DNA of 64,000 nucleotides from Chloroflexi bacterium GWB2_49_20 (lineage in GTDB: Bacteria > Chloroflexota > Anaerolineae > Anaerolineales > Villigracilaceae). Both the position numbers and the translations under genes were made by a program. Positions 1 through 7,586 of the stretch are shown here, piece by piece; positions within the stretch are counted from its first letter, which is position 1, and each line of letters starts with the position of its first letter. The stretch is from positions 62,001 to 126,000 of the forward strand of contig MGMF01000023.1 of assembly GCA_001796335.1 (NCBI GenBank), given 5' to 3'. The notes beneath the pieces were generated by a model, which saw nothing but the letters and a program-made list of their open reading frames with translations, was not told the origin of the DNA and ran no database searches.

Positions 1-1
1 T

Positions 2-529
2 CTTCCCAGATCTGCCGCAATCGAACCTAGCGAAGATCCCGGACTCTCCCTGATCCAGCAACTGCAAATATACAAACAATTCAAAGAAATTTCAAATTGG
101 CTGCAAGAAAGAGAAATCAAGGGTTTACGCAATTATTTACGCATTGCACCACTCCCAAAAATTGAAGGACGCTTCGATTTAAGCGATATCACATTGGATG
201 ACTTAATTTTAGCAGCTGAAGAGATCCTGCAAAAAGAACAAGAAAAACAAAGCCTGGATACTGTTATTAAAGCCCCCAAAATAACGATACGGGAAAAAAT
301 TGCTCTTATCACCAGCCGCCTCACCAAAGGGCAGCTCTCCTCTTTCAATGAAGTAATTAAGCGATCATCTTCACGGCTTGAAGTTGTCGTTACTTTTCTC
401 GCGTTGCTGGAATTAATTAAGAGATATCACGTGAATGCTTATCAGGAATCACTATTCAGTGATATTCAGATTGAACCAGTAAGCGAATTCAGTGAAGATG
501 AAGAGTTTGAGATCGAATTCGGGGAATAA
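2..529 (+). CDS. scpA: Segregation and condensation protein A, C-terminal part (5' end outside window)
   Basis: The reading frame is open from base 2 to the TAA at 527-529, giving about 175 residues with no upstream limit inside the window, so the gene starts to the left. The ATG at 194 is internal: coding sequence upstream of it (IQQLQIYKQFKEISNWLQ) continues in the same frame. The C-terminal segment VVVTFLALLELIKRYHV followed by an acidic tail is the winged-helix end of ScpA kleisins, which bridges the SMC heads and binds ScpB in chromosome condensation. scpB would be expected nearby but is not in this window. The gene converges on the hydrolase at 550-1320 with only 20 bases between stops. 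Confidence 0.85.
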   Translation, partial: LPRSAAIEPSEDPGLSLIQQLQIYKQFKEISNWLQEREIKGLRNYLRIAPLPKIEGRFDLSDITLDDLILAAEEILQKEQEKQSLDTVIKAPKITIREKIALITSRLTKGQLSSFNEVIKRSSSRLEVVVTFLALLELIKRYHVNAYQESLFSDIQIEPVSEFSEDEEFEIEFGE

Positions 530-549
530 GACAATCTATCAAAATTATA

Positions 550-1320
550 TTACTTAAGCAAAAATTCCAACAATATGCTGTTAAACTCATTTGGAAATTC
601 CACGCTGGCGGCATGGCCCGCATCAGGCATGATTACCTGGCGTGCTCCGGGAATCCAGCCTGCCATTTGAGCCTGGTGAGTCGGTTGTACAGTCGTGTCT
701 TCCTCTCCAGTTATGACAAGCGTAGGAACTTTAATCTCGCATAATCTCCTTCTCGAATTATACGTACCCAAAGAACGCATGGCGGCACGATATGCCCGCG
801 GATCTGCCTTGGTGATCTGCTGGATCATTTCATTCCGTAGCGTTTCTTGTTCAGGGCGTGCAAAAATTCGGTTTGCAACAAACTCTGCCTGAACCGGGAG
901 CCCTAATGAATGAACAAGTATAAAGCGTTGAATAAAATACCACCAGCCTCCCAATGTCGCAGGCCTAAGTACTGCAAATGTATTTGCAAGTACTAATTTG
1001 GAAACAAGATGAGGAAAATCAAAAGTGAGTTGTTGAGCGATTGTTCCCCCCATGGACAATCCAATTACATGAGTTGAATCTATATTCAATTCATTCATTA
1101 GCCCAGCTATATCCCGGGTGACGCGCTTGATGCTCCACTTCTCATTACCATAAGGTGAGCTTCCAAACCCGGGCACATCGACAGCGATCGGACGAAATCC
1201 GGCAGAGATCAAGGCAGGGAATTGCAATACCCATGAAGAGCCATCCACGCCCAGGCCATGTAACAGCAGAACTGGGGTTCCACTTTTTCCGCCTGGTTCT
1301 AAAAAATGGATATTTGTCAT
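550..1320 (-). CDS. Alpha/beta-fold hydrolase
   Basis: 256-residue single-domain alpha/beta hydrolase. The oxyanion HG motif is at residues 21-22 (HGLGVDGSSW), the nucleophile elbow GLSMGG puts Ser89 at the turn, Asp208 lies in GEEDTTV and His236 in PDAGH, so the catalytic triad is complete. There is no signal peptide, so it is probably cytosolic. The ATG is preceded by AAGGAG five bases upstream. It follows the fabF-fabH pair on the same strand but is separated by a strong terminator, so it is probably expressed separately. Family resemblance is to 3-oxoadipate enol-lactonase/BioH-type esterases. The substrate cannot be read from the sequence. Confidence 0.85.
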   Translation of the reverse strand: MTNIHFLEPGGKSGTPVLLLHGLGVDGSSWVLQFPALISAGFRPIAVDVPGFGSSPYGNEKWSIKRVTRDIAGLMNELNIDSTHVIGLSMGGTIAQQLTFDFPHLVSKLVLANTFAVLRPATLGGWWYFIQRFILVHSLGLPVQAEFVANRIFARPEQETLRNEMIQQITKADPRAYRAAMRSLGTYNSRRRLCEIKVPTLVITGEEDTTVQPTHQAQMAGWIPGARQVIMPDAGHAASVEFPNEFNSILLEFLLK

Positions 1321-1334
1321 ATATTCTCCTTAAT

Positions 1335-1369
1335 AAAAACTCCCAACCGTTTTTTGGCAGGGAGTTTTT
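1335..1369 (-). terminator. Rho-independent terminator after fabH
   Basis: On the minus strand a perfect 10-bp stem (AAAAACTCCC paired with GGGAGTTTTT) ends in a T tract. It sits about 110 bases beyond the fabH stop and just upstream of the hydrolase ribosome-binding site, so it separates the two transcription units. Confidence 0.8.
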
Positions 1370-1477
1370 CTTCCAAGTCAGTCACAATGCAAAGCATAAA
1401 TTAATAATTTTCTAAACATTACGTCAGCATTGATTATTCCCTGTTACAAAGAAATTTGCTAACATTCTGAACAATTA

Positions 1478-2584
1478 TCATGCCTTGTTTCGACCCCAAA
1501 TTATTCCTTCGATCCGCAGCCACAACCGGCGCAATAATGATCGAGTTCGAGCAAATAAACGATAGTAATTAGGTCGAATAATATGCTCTGGCTCCATTAC
1601 GCCTGTCCACTGAGCCGTCATAGCTCCCCATGTTAAACCTGCACCGAATCCTACCAATACAAATTTATCTCCTTTTTGCAATCGCCCGTCCTGAGCTGCT
1701 TCACAAATTGCAATCGGAATAGATGCCGTTGATGTATTCCCATATCGTTCCAGATTTACAACAAATCGCTCGATGGGAAGTTTTAATCCTCGTGCTGCTG
1801 CATCAATTATCCTTAAATTTGCCTGGTGTGGAATAATCCATTTCACATCATCCATAAGAATCCCGGAAGCAGCAATTACTTCACGAGTTGCATGTGCCAT
1901 AACACGCGTGGCAAACCGGAAAACTTCCCGACCATCCATGTGGATATAATGCAATCCAGATCGGATCGTTGCCTCGGTGGCAGGGTTTTTACTTCCTCCA
2001 GCAGGAAGGGTCAATAGATCCGCCCCAGATCCATCCGAGTGCATAACTGTAGACATTACGCCACCTGGGACATCGCTGGCCTGTAAAATCAGGGCACCGG
2101 CTCCATCGCCAAATAGGATGCAAGTATTTCGATCAGTCCAATCGACAAATTTGGAAAGGGTTTCTGCTCCAATTACCAGAACATTCTTTAAACTTCCACT
2201 TTTTATTGCCTGGGCAGCCATATTCAATGCATATATGAACCCCGTGCAGGCAGCCAATAGATCAAATGCACCGGCTTTGGTAGCTCCAATACGATCCTGA
2301 ACCAGGCAGGCTGTTGCAGGAAACAAGTACTCAGGAGTTGATGTTGAACAAATGATTAAGTCGATTTCAGTGGGTTTGAGTTTGGCAACAGATAAAGCTT
2401 TCCAGGCTGCTTCCACAGCCAGGCTGGATGTTGTTTGACCTTCCCGGGCGATATGCCGTTCTTTAATTCCGGTCATTTCAACAATCCATTGATCATTTGT
2501 ATCGATGATCTTTTCAAGATCGAAATTCGTCAAAATTCTTTCAGGAACCGCCATTCCCCAACCAGTAATATGCGCAAAAGGCAT
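1478..2584 (-). CDS. fabH: Beta-ketoacyl-ACP synthase III
   Basis: Condenses acetyl-CoA or another acyl-CoA starter with malonyl-ACP to begin fatty-acid synthesis. The FabH triad is intact: Cys113 in AACTGF, His253 in IPHQANLRII and Asn283 in YGNTS. The IPHQAN ACP/CoA-binding segment is also present. At 368 residues it is about 35-40 longer than usual FabH; the excess is a basic C-terminal tail from about residue 330 (HIIRPNYYRLFARTRSLLRR). The start is supported by GAGGTG upstream. It lies 43 bases downstream of fabF and is probably co-transcribed with it, ending at the terminator near 1350. No acpP lies between the two genes. Confidence 0.93.
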   Translation of the reverse strand: MPFAHITGWGMAVPERILTNFDLEKIIDTNDQWIVEMTGIKERHIAREGQTTSSLAVEAAWKALSVAKLKPTEIDLIICSTSTPEYLFPATACLVQDRIGATKAGAFDLLAACTGFIYALNMAAQAIKSGSLKNVLVIGAETLSKFVDWTDRNTCILFGDGAGALILQASDVPGGVMSTVMHSDGSGADLLTLPAGGSKNPATEATIRSGLHYIHMDGREVFRFATRVMAHATREVIAASGILMDDVKWIIPHQANLRIIDAAARGLKLPIERFVVNLERYGNTSTASIPIAICEAAQDGRLQKGDKFVLVGFGAGLTWGAMTAQWTGVMEPEHIIRPNYYRLFARTRSLLRRLWLRIEGIIWGRNKA

Positions 2585-2627
2585 GTTAACACCTCATTTA
2601 TTTACTTCAGGGTTGGTTGATGCTCTC

Positions 2628-3872
2628 TCAATCAACCATTAATTTTTTTAACACAATAGTGGCATTATGGCCCCCAAAACCAAACGAATTGGACATGACA
2701 TTCTTAATGTCTGCTTTACGGGCTTTATTCGGGACATAATCAAGGTCACATTCGGGATCTGGTGTTTCATAATTGATGGTTGGTGGAATCACCCCATCCC
2801 GGATGGTTTGAACGGATATGACTGCCTCCAGGGCTCCTGAAGCCCCCAGGAGATGACCCGTCATGGATTTAGTAGATGATACTGAAAGCTTATAAGCTTG
2901 ATCACCAAAAACTGTTTTAATTGCGGCAGTTTCACTCTTATCATTAAGGTAAGTACTCGTCCCATGCGCATTTATATAATCTATATCATTCGGACTTAAT
3001 TTGGCATTTTCCAAAGCTAATTTCATGCAAAGGGCTGCACCAGCTCCATTTTCTGCTGGTGATGATATATGAAAGGCATCGTCAGATGTTCCATAACCAC
3101 CTATTTCGGCAAGTATGATGGCATTACGAGCCAGGGCAAATTCCAGAGATTCAAGGATTAATATTGCTGCACCCTCACCCATGACGAAACCATCACGGTT
3201 CAGATCAAAAGGTCGGGAAGCTCGCTCAGGTTCAGCATTATTAGTGGATAGCGCTGTCATCGAACTCATACCAGCAATAGCGATGGGAATAATTGCGGAT
3301 TCGGAGCCACCAGAAATGATCACATCCGCTGCTCCTCGTCGGATCATCTCGGTAGATTCACCAATTACATTTGTTCCAGTAGCACAGGCAGTTACAATTG
3401 CCATATTTGGGCCGCGCACTCCCAGGTTTAATGCCACCATACCTGGCGCGGTATCTGCCAACATCATAGGCACCAAAAAAGGGCTGACCCTATCGGGTCC
3501 CCGTTGGTCCAATACAGCTTGCTGGTCAAGCAATGTTCCGATTCCACCAATTCCAGTCCCAATCACTACCCCTACCCTATCACGATTATTTTCATCAATT
3601 TTCAAACCTGATTGTCCTATTGCTTCCAATGAAGAAGCAAAAGCAAATTGTGTGAACCGATCCATTCTTCGTGCTTCTTTGCTACCGAATATGCTTACTG
3701 GGTCAAAACCCTTTACTTCTGCCGCAATTCGGGTCTTATAAGCGCTTGCATCAAACCGTGAGATCGTTGATACACCAGATTTGCCATCCAACAGGTTTTT
3801 CCAGGTAGCAGGCCAGTTATTCCCCAAAGGGCTTATACACCCGAGACCTGTCACAACAACTCTTCTATTCAT
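2628..3872 (-). CDS. fabF: Beta-ketoacyl-ACP synthase II
   Basis: Elongating condensing enzyme of type II fatty-acid synthesis. The catalytic Cys163 (TACATG), His303 (NAHGTST) and His340 (GHLLGASG) fall at the numbering expected for FabF, and the 414-residue length is normal. A GGAGG lies nine bases before the ATG. A terminator hairpin separates it from the upstream HAD-DinB gene, so the fabF-fabH pair probably has its own promoter close to the start. A 208-codon antisense frame inside this gene is a compositional shadow. Confidence 0.95.
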   Translation of the reverse strand: MNRRVVVTGLGCISPLGNNWPATWKNLLDGKSGVSTISRFDASAYKTRIAAEVKGFDPVSIFGSKEARRMDRFTQFAFASSLEAIGQSGLKIDENNRDRVGVVIGTGIGGIGTLLDQQAVLDQRGPDRVSPFLVPMMLADTAPGMVALNLGVRGPNMAIVTACATGTNVIGESTEMIRRGAADVIISGGSESAIIPIAIAGMSSMTALSTNNAEPERASRPFDLNRDGFVMGEGAAILILESLEFALARNAIILAEIGGYGTSDDAFHISSPAENGAGAALCMKLALENAKLSPNDIDYINAHGTSTYLNDKSETAAIKTVFGDQAYKLSVSSTKSMTGHLLGASGALEAVISVQTIRDGVIPPTINYETPDPECDLDYVPNKARKADIKNVMSNSFGFGGHNATIVLKKLMVD

Positions 3873-3886
3873 AATCCTTTACCTCC

Positions 3887-3917
3887 AAAAAAAACGTCCA
3901 GGCATTATCTGGACGTT
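3887..3917 (-). terminator. Rho-independent terminator after the HAD-DinB gene
   Basis: Minus-strand 9-bp perfect stem AACGTCCAG/CTGGACGTT with a 7-base loop, followed by eight T residues. It lies between the stop of the HAD-DinB gene and the fabF ribosome-binding site. Confidence 0.85.
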
Positions 3918-3955
3918 ATAACACGATTCTGTTGAAAGGGATGCGGTGAATTTTC

Positions 3956-5155
3956 TTAGCGACGAAGCTGAACAATTGTTTGGTGAATCTGTCTTATATG
4001 AGCCTTATCGTGACCGACCATAACGCCCACCAATTCAAGTAATGTACTGGCTCCAAAAATCGAATGGCGCACTGGCCGGTCCCACTCCAAAATTAAGTTG
4101 CTTGTTAAATTTATCGTTTCTTTTCGAGCTTTAATGTAACCTTGTAAGGCTTCCAAACCATTCTGCCCGGCGTAATTTCTTTCGGTAACCCATGGATCTG
4201 TGATCTCACCTGCCACAAATGGGTTATCTATGCTCAAAATCTTTTGGATACGCGGGATATTGACTTCAACTTCAACATCACGCAGGTGGCAAATCACTTC
4301 TTTGATGGACCATTCTTCAGAAGATGTACGATATCCCAATTCATCTTCATTTAAAGTTATTACAATTCCTTCCAGAACGGCAGGAATGGAACGCAATGTA
4401 GCCACCAGTGCAGTTGGTTGTTGTATGGAATGTTGAAGTGACCCGTTTGGAACAGCCTCCAACCAGGCGCGCACTTCGCTAATTTGTCCCTGAGGGATGT
4501 TTCCACGTTCATCTTTAAATATAGTTTCATCTTTCACCCAAAATACTGGCAACCCAGCCTTCATGGCCGGTTCAATATCCATTTTCAAATCATTACCCAC
4601 CATGACTACCGGATCATCCGGCCACCCTAACTTGCCAAGTATTTCAGGAAAGTAAGAAATATTTTCTTTGGTAAAGTGAAAATTTTCGTACGAAGATATC
4701 AGGGTATATGGATAATCTTCCGGAGACAGTCCTGCCCACCGGAGTCGGTGCTGAATTGCCTTTAGTGGAAAAAGGGGGTTTGTCGCAATGATTATTCGAT
4801 AGCCTTGATCAAATGCCCATTTTACAAAAACAATTGCTTCCGGGCGTTGTTTTGTTAAATAACTTAGTTTTGGAAAAATATCATCATAAAAATCGTTTAT
4901 TTTCTTCTGTAATTCTTCATGGTGAAATCCTATTTTTGTATAAAAATAATTATCAAATATTTCCTTTAAGGAATGCTCTGGGTCAATTTTTCCCAACATC
5001 CTTTTTGTTCCACCCATAAGCGCCTGGAGCATGATTTCCGGGGAAACCAAATCTTGAAGAGTCTCAGACAACGCTTGAAAATATGCGGGAATAAAACTCT
5101 CCATGTTGGAGAAAAGCAAAGTGTCATCCAAGTCCAGTAGCAAATTTAGAGTCAT
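3956..5155 (-). CDS. HAD-superfamily hydrolase fused to a DinB-like domain
   Basis: 399 residues. The N-terminal half is a HAD phosphatase: motif I LLLDLDDT with nucleophile Asp8 and Asp10, motif II IIIATN near 121-126, motif IV VGNDLKMD with Asp189 and Asp193. From about residue 245 to the end is a DinB/YfiT-like four-helix domain, with H290 in ICHLRD and H382/H386 in GHDKAHIRQ forming the usual three-His metal set. The start at 5155 is chosen because the ATG overlaps the TAA of the upstream Cys-rich gene (TAATG), a translational-coupling arrangement; a 12-residue upstream extension is possible but less likely. Substrate unknown. DinB-like domains often act in thiol-dependent transfer or detoxification, but no role is claimed here. 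Confidence 0.82.
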   Translation of the reverse strand: MTLNLLLDLDDTLLFSNMESFIPAYFQALSETLQDLVSPEIMLQALMGGTKRMLGKIDPEHSLKEIFDNYFYTKIGFHHEELQKKINDFYDDIFPKLSYLTKQRPEAIVFVKWAFDQGYRIIIATNPLFPLKAIQHRLRWAGLSPEDYPYTLISSYENFHFTKENISYFPEILGKLGWPDDPVVMVGNDLKMDIEPAMKAGLPVFWVKDETIFKDERGNIPQGQISEVRAWLEAVPNGSLQHSIQQPTALVATLRSIPAVLEGIVITLNEDELGYRTSSEEWSIKEVICHLRDVEVEVNIPRIQKILSIDNPFVAGEITDPWVTERNYAGQNGLEALQGYIKARKETINLTSNLILEWDRPVRHSIFGASTLLELVGVMVGHDKAHIRQIHQTIVQLRR

Positions 5156-5481
5156 TATTGCTCTTCGAATTCGGCAAGTCTGGGATGGCATTCGCCACAG
5201 CCAATATGAGGTTCAACAATATTCCGGTGTGTTTTTTCGCAAAAAGCGGAAATTTGAACACGCGGTTTAAAAAACGCCAAAGCTGGCTTTGTGATTCTTG
5301 CATTTAAGTGCATATATTCACAGGAATTTGCCCGTGTTATCGATGGTATGGGGCAGGTTTTGCAGAAGTTGGGTTGCCATTTTTGTGATGCTTCTTTTAA
5401 GAGCCTGCACTCTTCATTATTCCGTCCCCGATAATAATCCCCATAGAAATACTTGCATTCGATACCTGCAGGTGTGCGCAT
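5155..5481 (-). CDS. Small cysteine-rich protein of unknown function
   Basis: 108 residues with eight cysteines (9, 25, 40, 43, 54, 81, 95, 98), including CxxC pairs KTCP at 40-43 and GCGEC at 95-98, so metal or Fe-S binding is plausible. The N-terminus MRTPAGIECKYFYGDYYRG looks like a conserved block rather than a random frame. AGGA precedes the ATG. Its TAA overlaps the start of the HAD-DinB gene by one base, so the two are translationally coupled and probably act together. No function is recognised. It could be a zinc-ribbon or ferredoxin-like adaptor. Confidence 0.7.
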   Translation of the reverse strand: MRTPAGIECKYFYGDYYRGRNNEECRLLKEASQKWQPNFCKTCPIPSITRANSCEYMHLNARITKPALAFFKPRVQISAFCEKTHRNIVEPHIGCGECHPRLAEFEEQ

Positions 5482-5499
5482 GCCGCATCCTTTCCTATC

Positions 5500-5537
5500 A
5501 AAAAAAGAGAATGGGACCGAACCGATTCAGCCCATTC
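5500..5537 (-). terminator. Rho-independent terminator after efp
   Basis: Minus-strand stem GAATGGG/CCCATTC around a 15-base loop, followed by TC and seven T residues. It lies between the efp stop and the Cys-rich gene. Confidence 0.75.
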
Positions 5538-5569
5538 GTTGTCACCATATTTCATGAATTACAAAGATC

Positions 5570-6127
5570 TTACGCCCGCGTTAAGTAAGCTCCAGTACGG
5601 GTATCAACTCGGATAATATCTCCGACATTGATAAAGTTTGGGCACTGTACTTCGAGCCCATTTTCTGTTCTTACTTTCTTTGTAACCCCAGTAGCTGTGT
5701 CACCTCGAACAGAAGCTTCAGCATATTCAACTCTTAGATCGACAGAAGTTGGAATTTCGATATCAATTGCTTCTCCATCGTAAAAGGTTAATTTTACTTC
5801 CATTCCTTCAATTAGATATGAAGCAGTATCACCTAAAAGGTCTGCCTTGATACCTGGTTGTTCAAATGTCTGATTATCCATGAAATAATAAAAATCGCTG
5901 TCGGAATATAAATATTGAACATTGTGAAAATCCAGGCGGGCTTCCTGAACCTGATTGCCTGAAATAAATGTTTTTTCCAAGGTGGCACCTGTACGCAGGT
6001 TTCTTGCCTTAATTCTAATGGATGCATTGCCGCGTCCAGATTTGTTATGGCTGTAATCCAATACTTTAAAAAGTGAACCGTCCAGTTCAAATGTAACACC
6101 CTTACGAAGATCATTTACATCAATCAT
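5570..6127 (-). CDS. efp: Translation elongation factor P
   Basis: 185 residues with the three beta-barrel domains of EF-P, which relieves ribosome stalling at polyproline stretches. The domain I loop reads NKSGRGNAS, placing Arg32 at the tip where Escherichia coli has a modified lysine. The C-terminus FINVGDIIRVDTRTGAYLTRA is the family signature. The start is supported by GAGG upstream. A TATAAT box at 6168-6163 on this strand could belong to its promoter, and a terminator follows, so it is probably monocistronic. No modification enzyme (EpmA/B, EarP or YmfI type) is visible in the window. Confidence 0.95.
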   Translation of the reverse strand: MIDVNDLRKGVTFELDGSLFKVLDYSHNKSGRGNASIRIKARNLRTGATLEKTFISGNQVQEARLDFHNVQYLYSDSDFYYFMDNQTFEQPGIKADLLGDTASYLIEGMEVKLTFYDGEAIDIEIPTSVDLRVEYAEASVRGDTATGVTKKVRTENGLEVQCPNFINVGDIIRVDTRTGAYLTRA

Positions 6128-6162
6128 ACTGCCTCACATTAATTATGGAATTGCGCTTGCGG

Positions 6163-6168
6163 ATTATA
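6163..6168 (-). promoter_or_regulatory. Possible -10 box of the efp promoter
   Basis: Perfect TATAAT on the minus strand, 35 bases before the efp ATG. No good -35 hexamer is seen at normal spacing, so this is tentative. Confidence 0.35.
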
Positions 6169-6240
6169 CTGCTTAATCTAAGATTTGTTTGATAAAATAA
6201 ATTCAGGAAGGAATATGGAAAATTTCCTTTATCATAATAT

Positions 6241-6735
6241 TCAATGGTGTTTTTCCGATTCAGGATCGTTTTTCAATAGCTCCACAGCATGGAGTAACAC
6301 CGGTCGAACAACCTTGAAGTTCTCCACTGCTGCCTTGGGACTCCCAGGCAAGTTGATGATCAATACAGATCCGCGGATACCAGCAATACCTCTCGATAAC
6401 ATGGCATGAGGAGTGGATTGCAAACTTTGAGCTCGCATCGCTTCTGCAATACCTGGTGCAATACGTTCTACAACTGCCAGCGTTGCTTCGGGCGTATTAT
6501 CTCTTGGCGAAAAACCTGTTCCTCCGGTTGTTAATATCACATCCAGTTCACCCCGATCAGCCCAAACAATCAATGTTTCTCTTATTATTTGGAAATCATC
6601 TGGAATTACAGCTACACGAACAACTGTCCAATTCGCAGTCTTGATTTCATCTTCCAGTGCAGGGCTGGTTTGGTCAGATCTTTCTCCGCGAGCAGAGCGA
6701 TCTGATGCGGTCAAAATTCCAATGCGTAAAGACAT
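6241..6735 (-). CDS. Molybdopterin adenylyltransferase family protein (MogA/MoaB type)
   Basis: About 164 residues of the MoCF fold. The family signature TTGGTGFSPRDNTPEA is at residues 69-84. MogA-type proteins adenylylate molybdopterin for metal insertion in molybdenum-cofactor synthesis; MoaB-like relatives have the same motif, so the exact member is uncertain. The start at 6735 (MSLRIGILTA) is preferred over one nine codons upstream because it lies just after the TAA of the acetyltransferase gene. It follows the response regulator and acetyltransferase in a tight same-strand run. No other Mo-cofactor genes are in the window. Confidence 0.8.
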   Translation of the reverse strand: MSLRIGILTASDRSARGERSDQTSPALEDEIKTANWTVVRVAVIPDDFQIIRETLIVWADRGELDVILTTGGTGFSPRDNTPEATLAVVERIAPGIAEAMRAQSLQSTPHAMLSRGIAGIRGSVLIINLPGSPKAAVENFKVVRPVLLHAVELLKNDPESEKHH

Positions 6736-6736
6736 A

Positions 6737-7171
6737 TTACTCAATATCCTTACCCATGACAACTAAATCCAATTTATTCCAACCACGTTTTAAATAAAAA
6801 TCTAAAGCATCCTGGTTGTCTTGAGTGACCAGTAGATAACTTCGAATACAACCTTTAAGGTGTAAACGTTCTTCAAGTTCAGTCATCAATCTTTCCCCGA
6901 TTCCTTGCTTGCGAGATGGGTCTGATACTGCCAAATGATATACAATCCCTCTCCTGCCATCAAAACCACCCAAAACAGTTCCTACAATTTGTCCTTCATT
7001 CTCAGCAATCAAGAACAAGTCTGGATCGCGTAACTGTTTTTTTTCAATCTCTGCCTGGCTGTCTGAATCGCCCAGGTGAATGCCAGGGCCAGCGGATTTC
7101 CACAGACATATAATATTTTGGAAATCGTCGGGTATCTGAGCTTCCCTTATGATTATTTGCGAATTTCCCAT
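6737..7171 (-). CDS. GNAT-family N-acetyltransferase
   Basis: About 144 residues. The acetyl-CoA pyrophosphate-binding motif is RKQGIGERL, preceded by the beta-strand VYHLAVSDPS, giving a complete RimI-like GNAT core. The acceptor is unknown. An in-frame TTG at 7180 overlaps the response-regulator stop and is an alternative start; ATG 7171 is chosen for its codon. The gene abuts the mogA-like gene (TAA then ATG within two bases), indicating one operon. Confidence 0.8.
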   Translation of the reverse strand: MGNSQIIIREAQIPDDFQNIICLWKSAGPGIHLGDSDSQAEIEKKQLRDPDLFLIAENEGQIVGTVLGGFDGRRGIVYHLAVSDPSRKQGIGERLMTELEERLHLKGCIRSYLLVTQDNQDALDFYLKRGWNKLDLVVMGKDIE

Positions 7172-7176
7172 TTCTT

Positions 7177-7536
7177 TCAACCTGAAAGAGATTCTCTTAT
7201 TTTTTCCAAAAGTTCAACTGGCATATATGGTTTTTGGACAAAATCATCAGCACCAGCCATCATACATTTATCACCTAAATCCATCCCGGAAGTCATGATC
7301 ACTTTTGAATTTTTTAAATCATTTAAACCCTTAAGTTTCCTGACCACTTCCAGCCCATTTTGTTCACCAAGAAATACATCCAATATTATTAAATCAGGCA
7401 ACTCGTCCCGGGTGAGTTGAATAATATCCTGATTCTCACCCGAAAGGTGAACCACCAAGTATCCTTCCAAACCAAGAAGTATTGTTAAAAGAGATACCAT
7501 GGTGGCATCATCTTCTGCCAGCAATATCTTTTTCAT
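7177..7536 (-). CDS. Stand-alone response-regulator receiver protein
   Basis: 119 residues, a single CheY-like receiver domain without output domain. The acidic pocket is Glu8/Asp9/Asp10, the phospho-acceptor is Asp53 (LIILDVFLG), the switch Thr82 is in IMTSG, and Lys102 precedes Pro103. No histidine kinase is adjacent, so its partner is unknown. The gene overlaps the start region of the downstream acetyltransferase and lies 50 bases from lon. Confidence 0.88.
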   Translation of the reverse strand: MKKILLAEDDATMVSLLTILLGLEGYLVVHLSGENQDIIQLTRDELPDLIILDVFLGEQNGLEVVRKLKGLNDLKNSKVIMTSGMDLGDKCMMAGADDFVQKPYMPVELLEKIRESLSG

Positions 7537-7586
7537 TTTCCCTCTTTTATTATTCGCATGGGTAAATTCAAATGTACTCTACTATT

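Noticed and set aside
194-529. Start of a short complete gene at ATG 194
   Set aside because: The frame is open upstream to the window edge and the upstream residues fit ScpA, so the ATG is internal.
3115-3741. 208-codon plus-strand frame inside fabF
   Set aside because: It is antisense to a fully conserved gene, has no RBS and an Ala/Arg/Ile-rich shadow composition.
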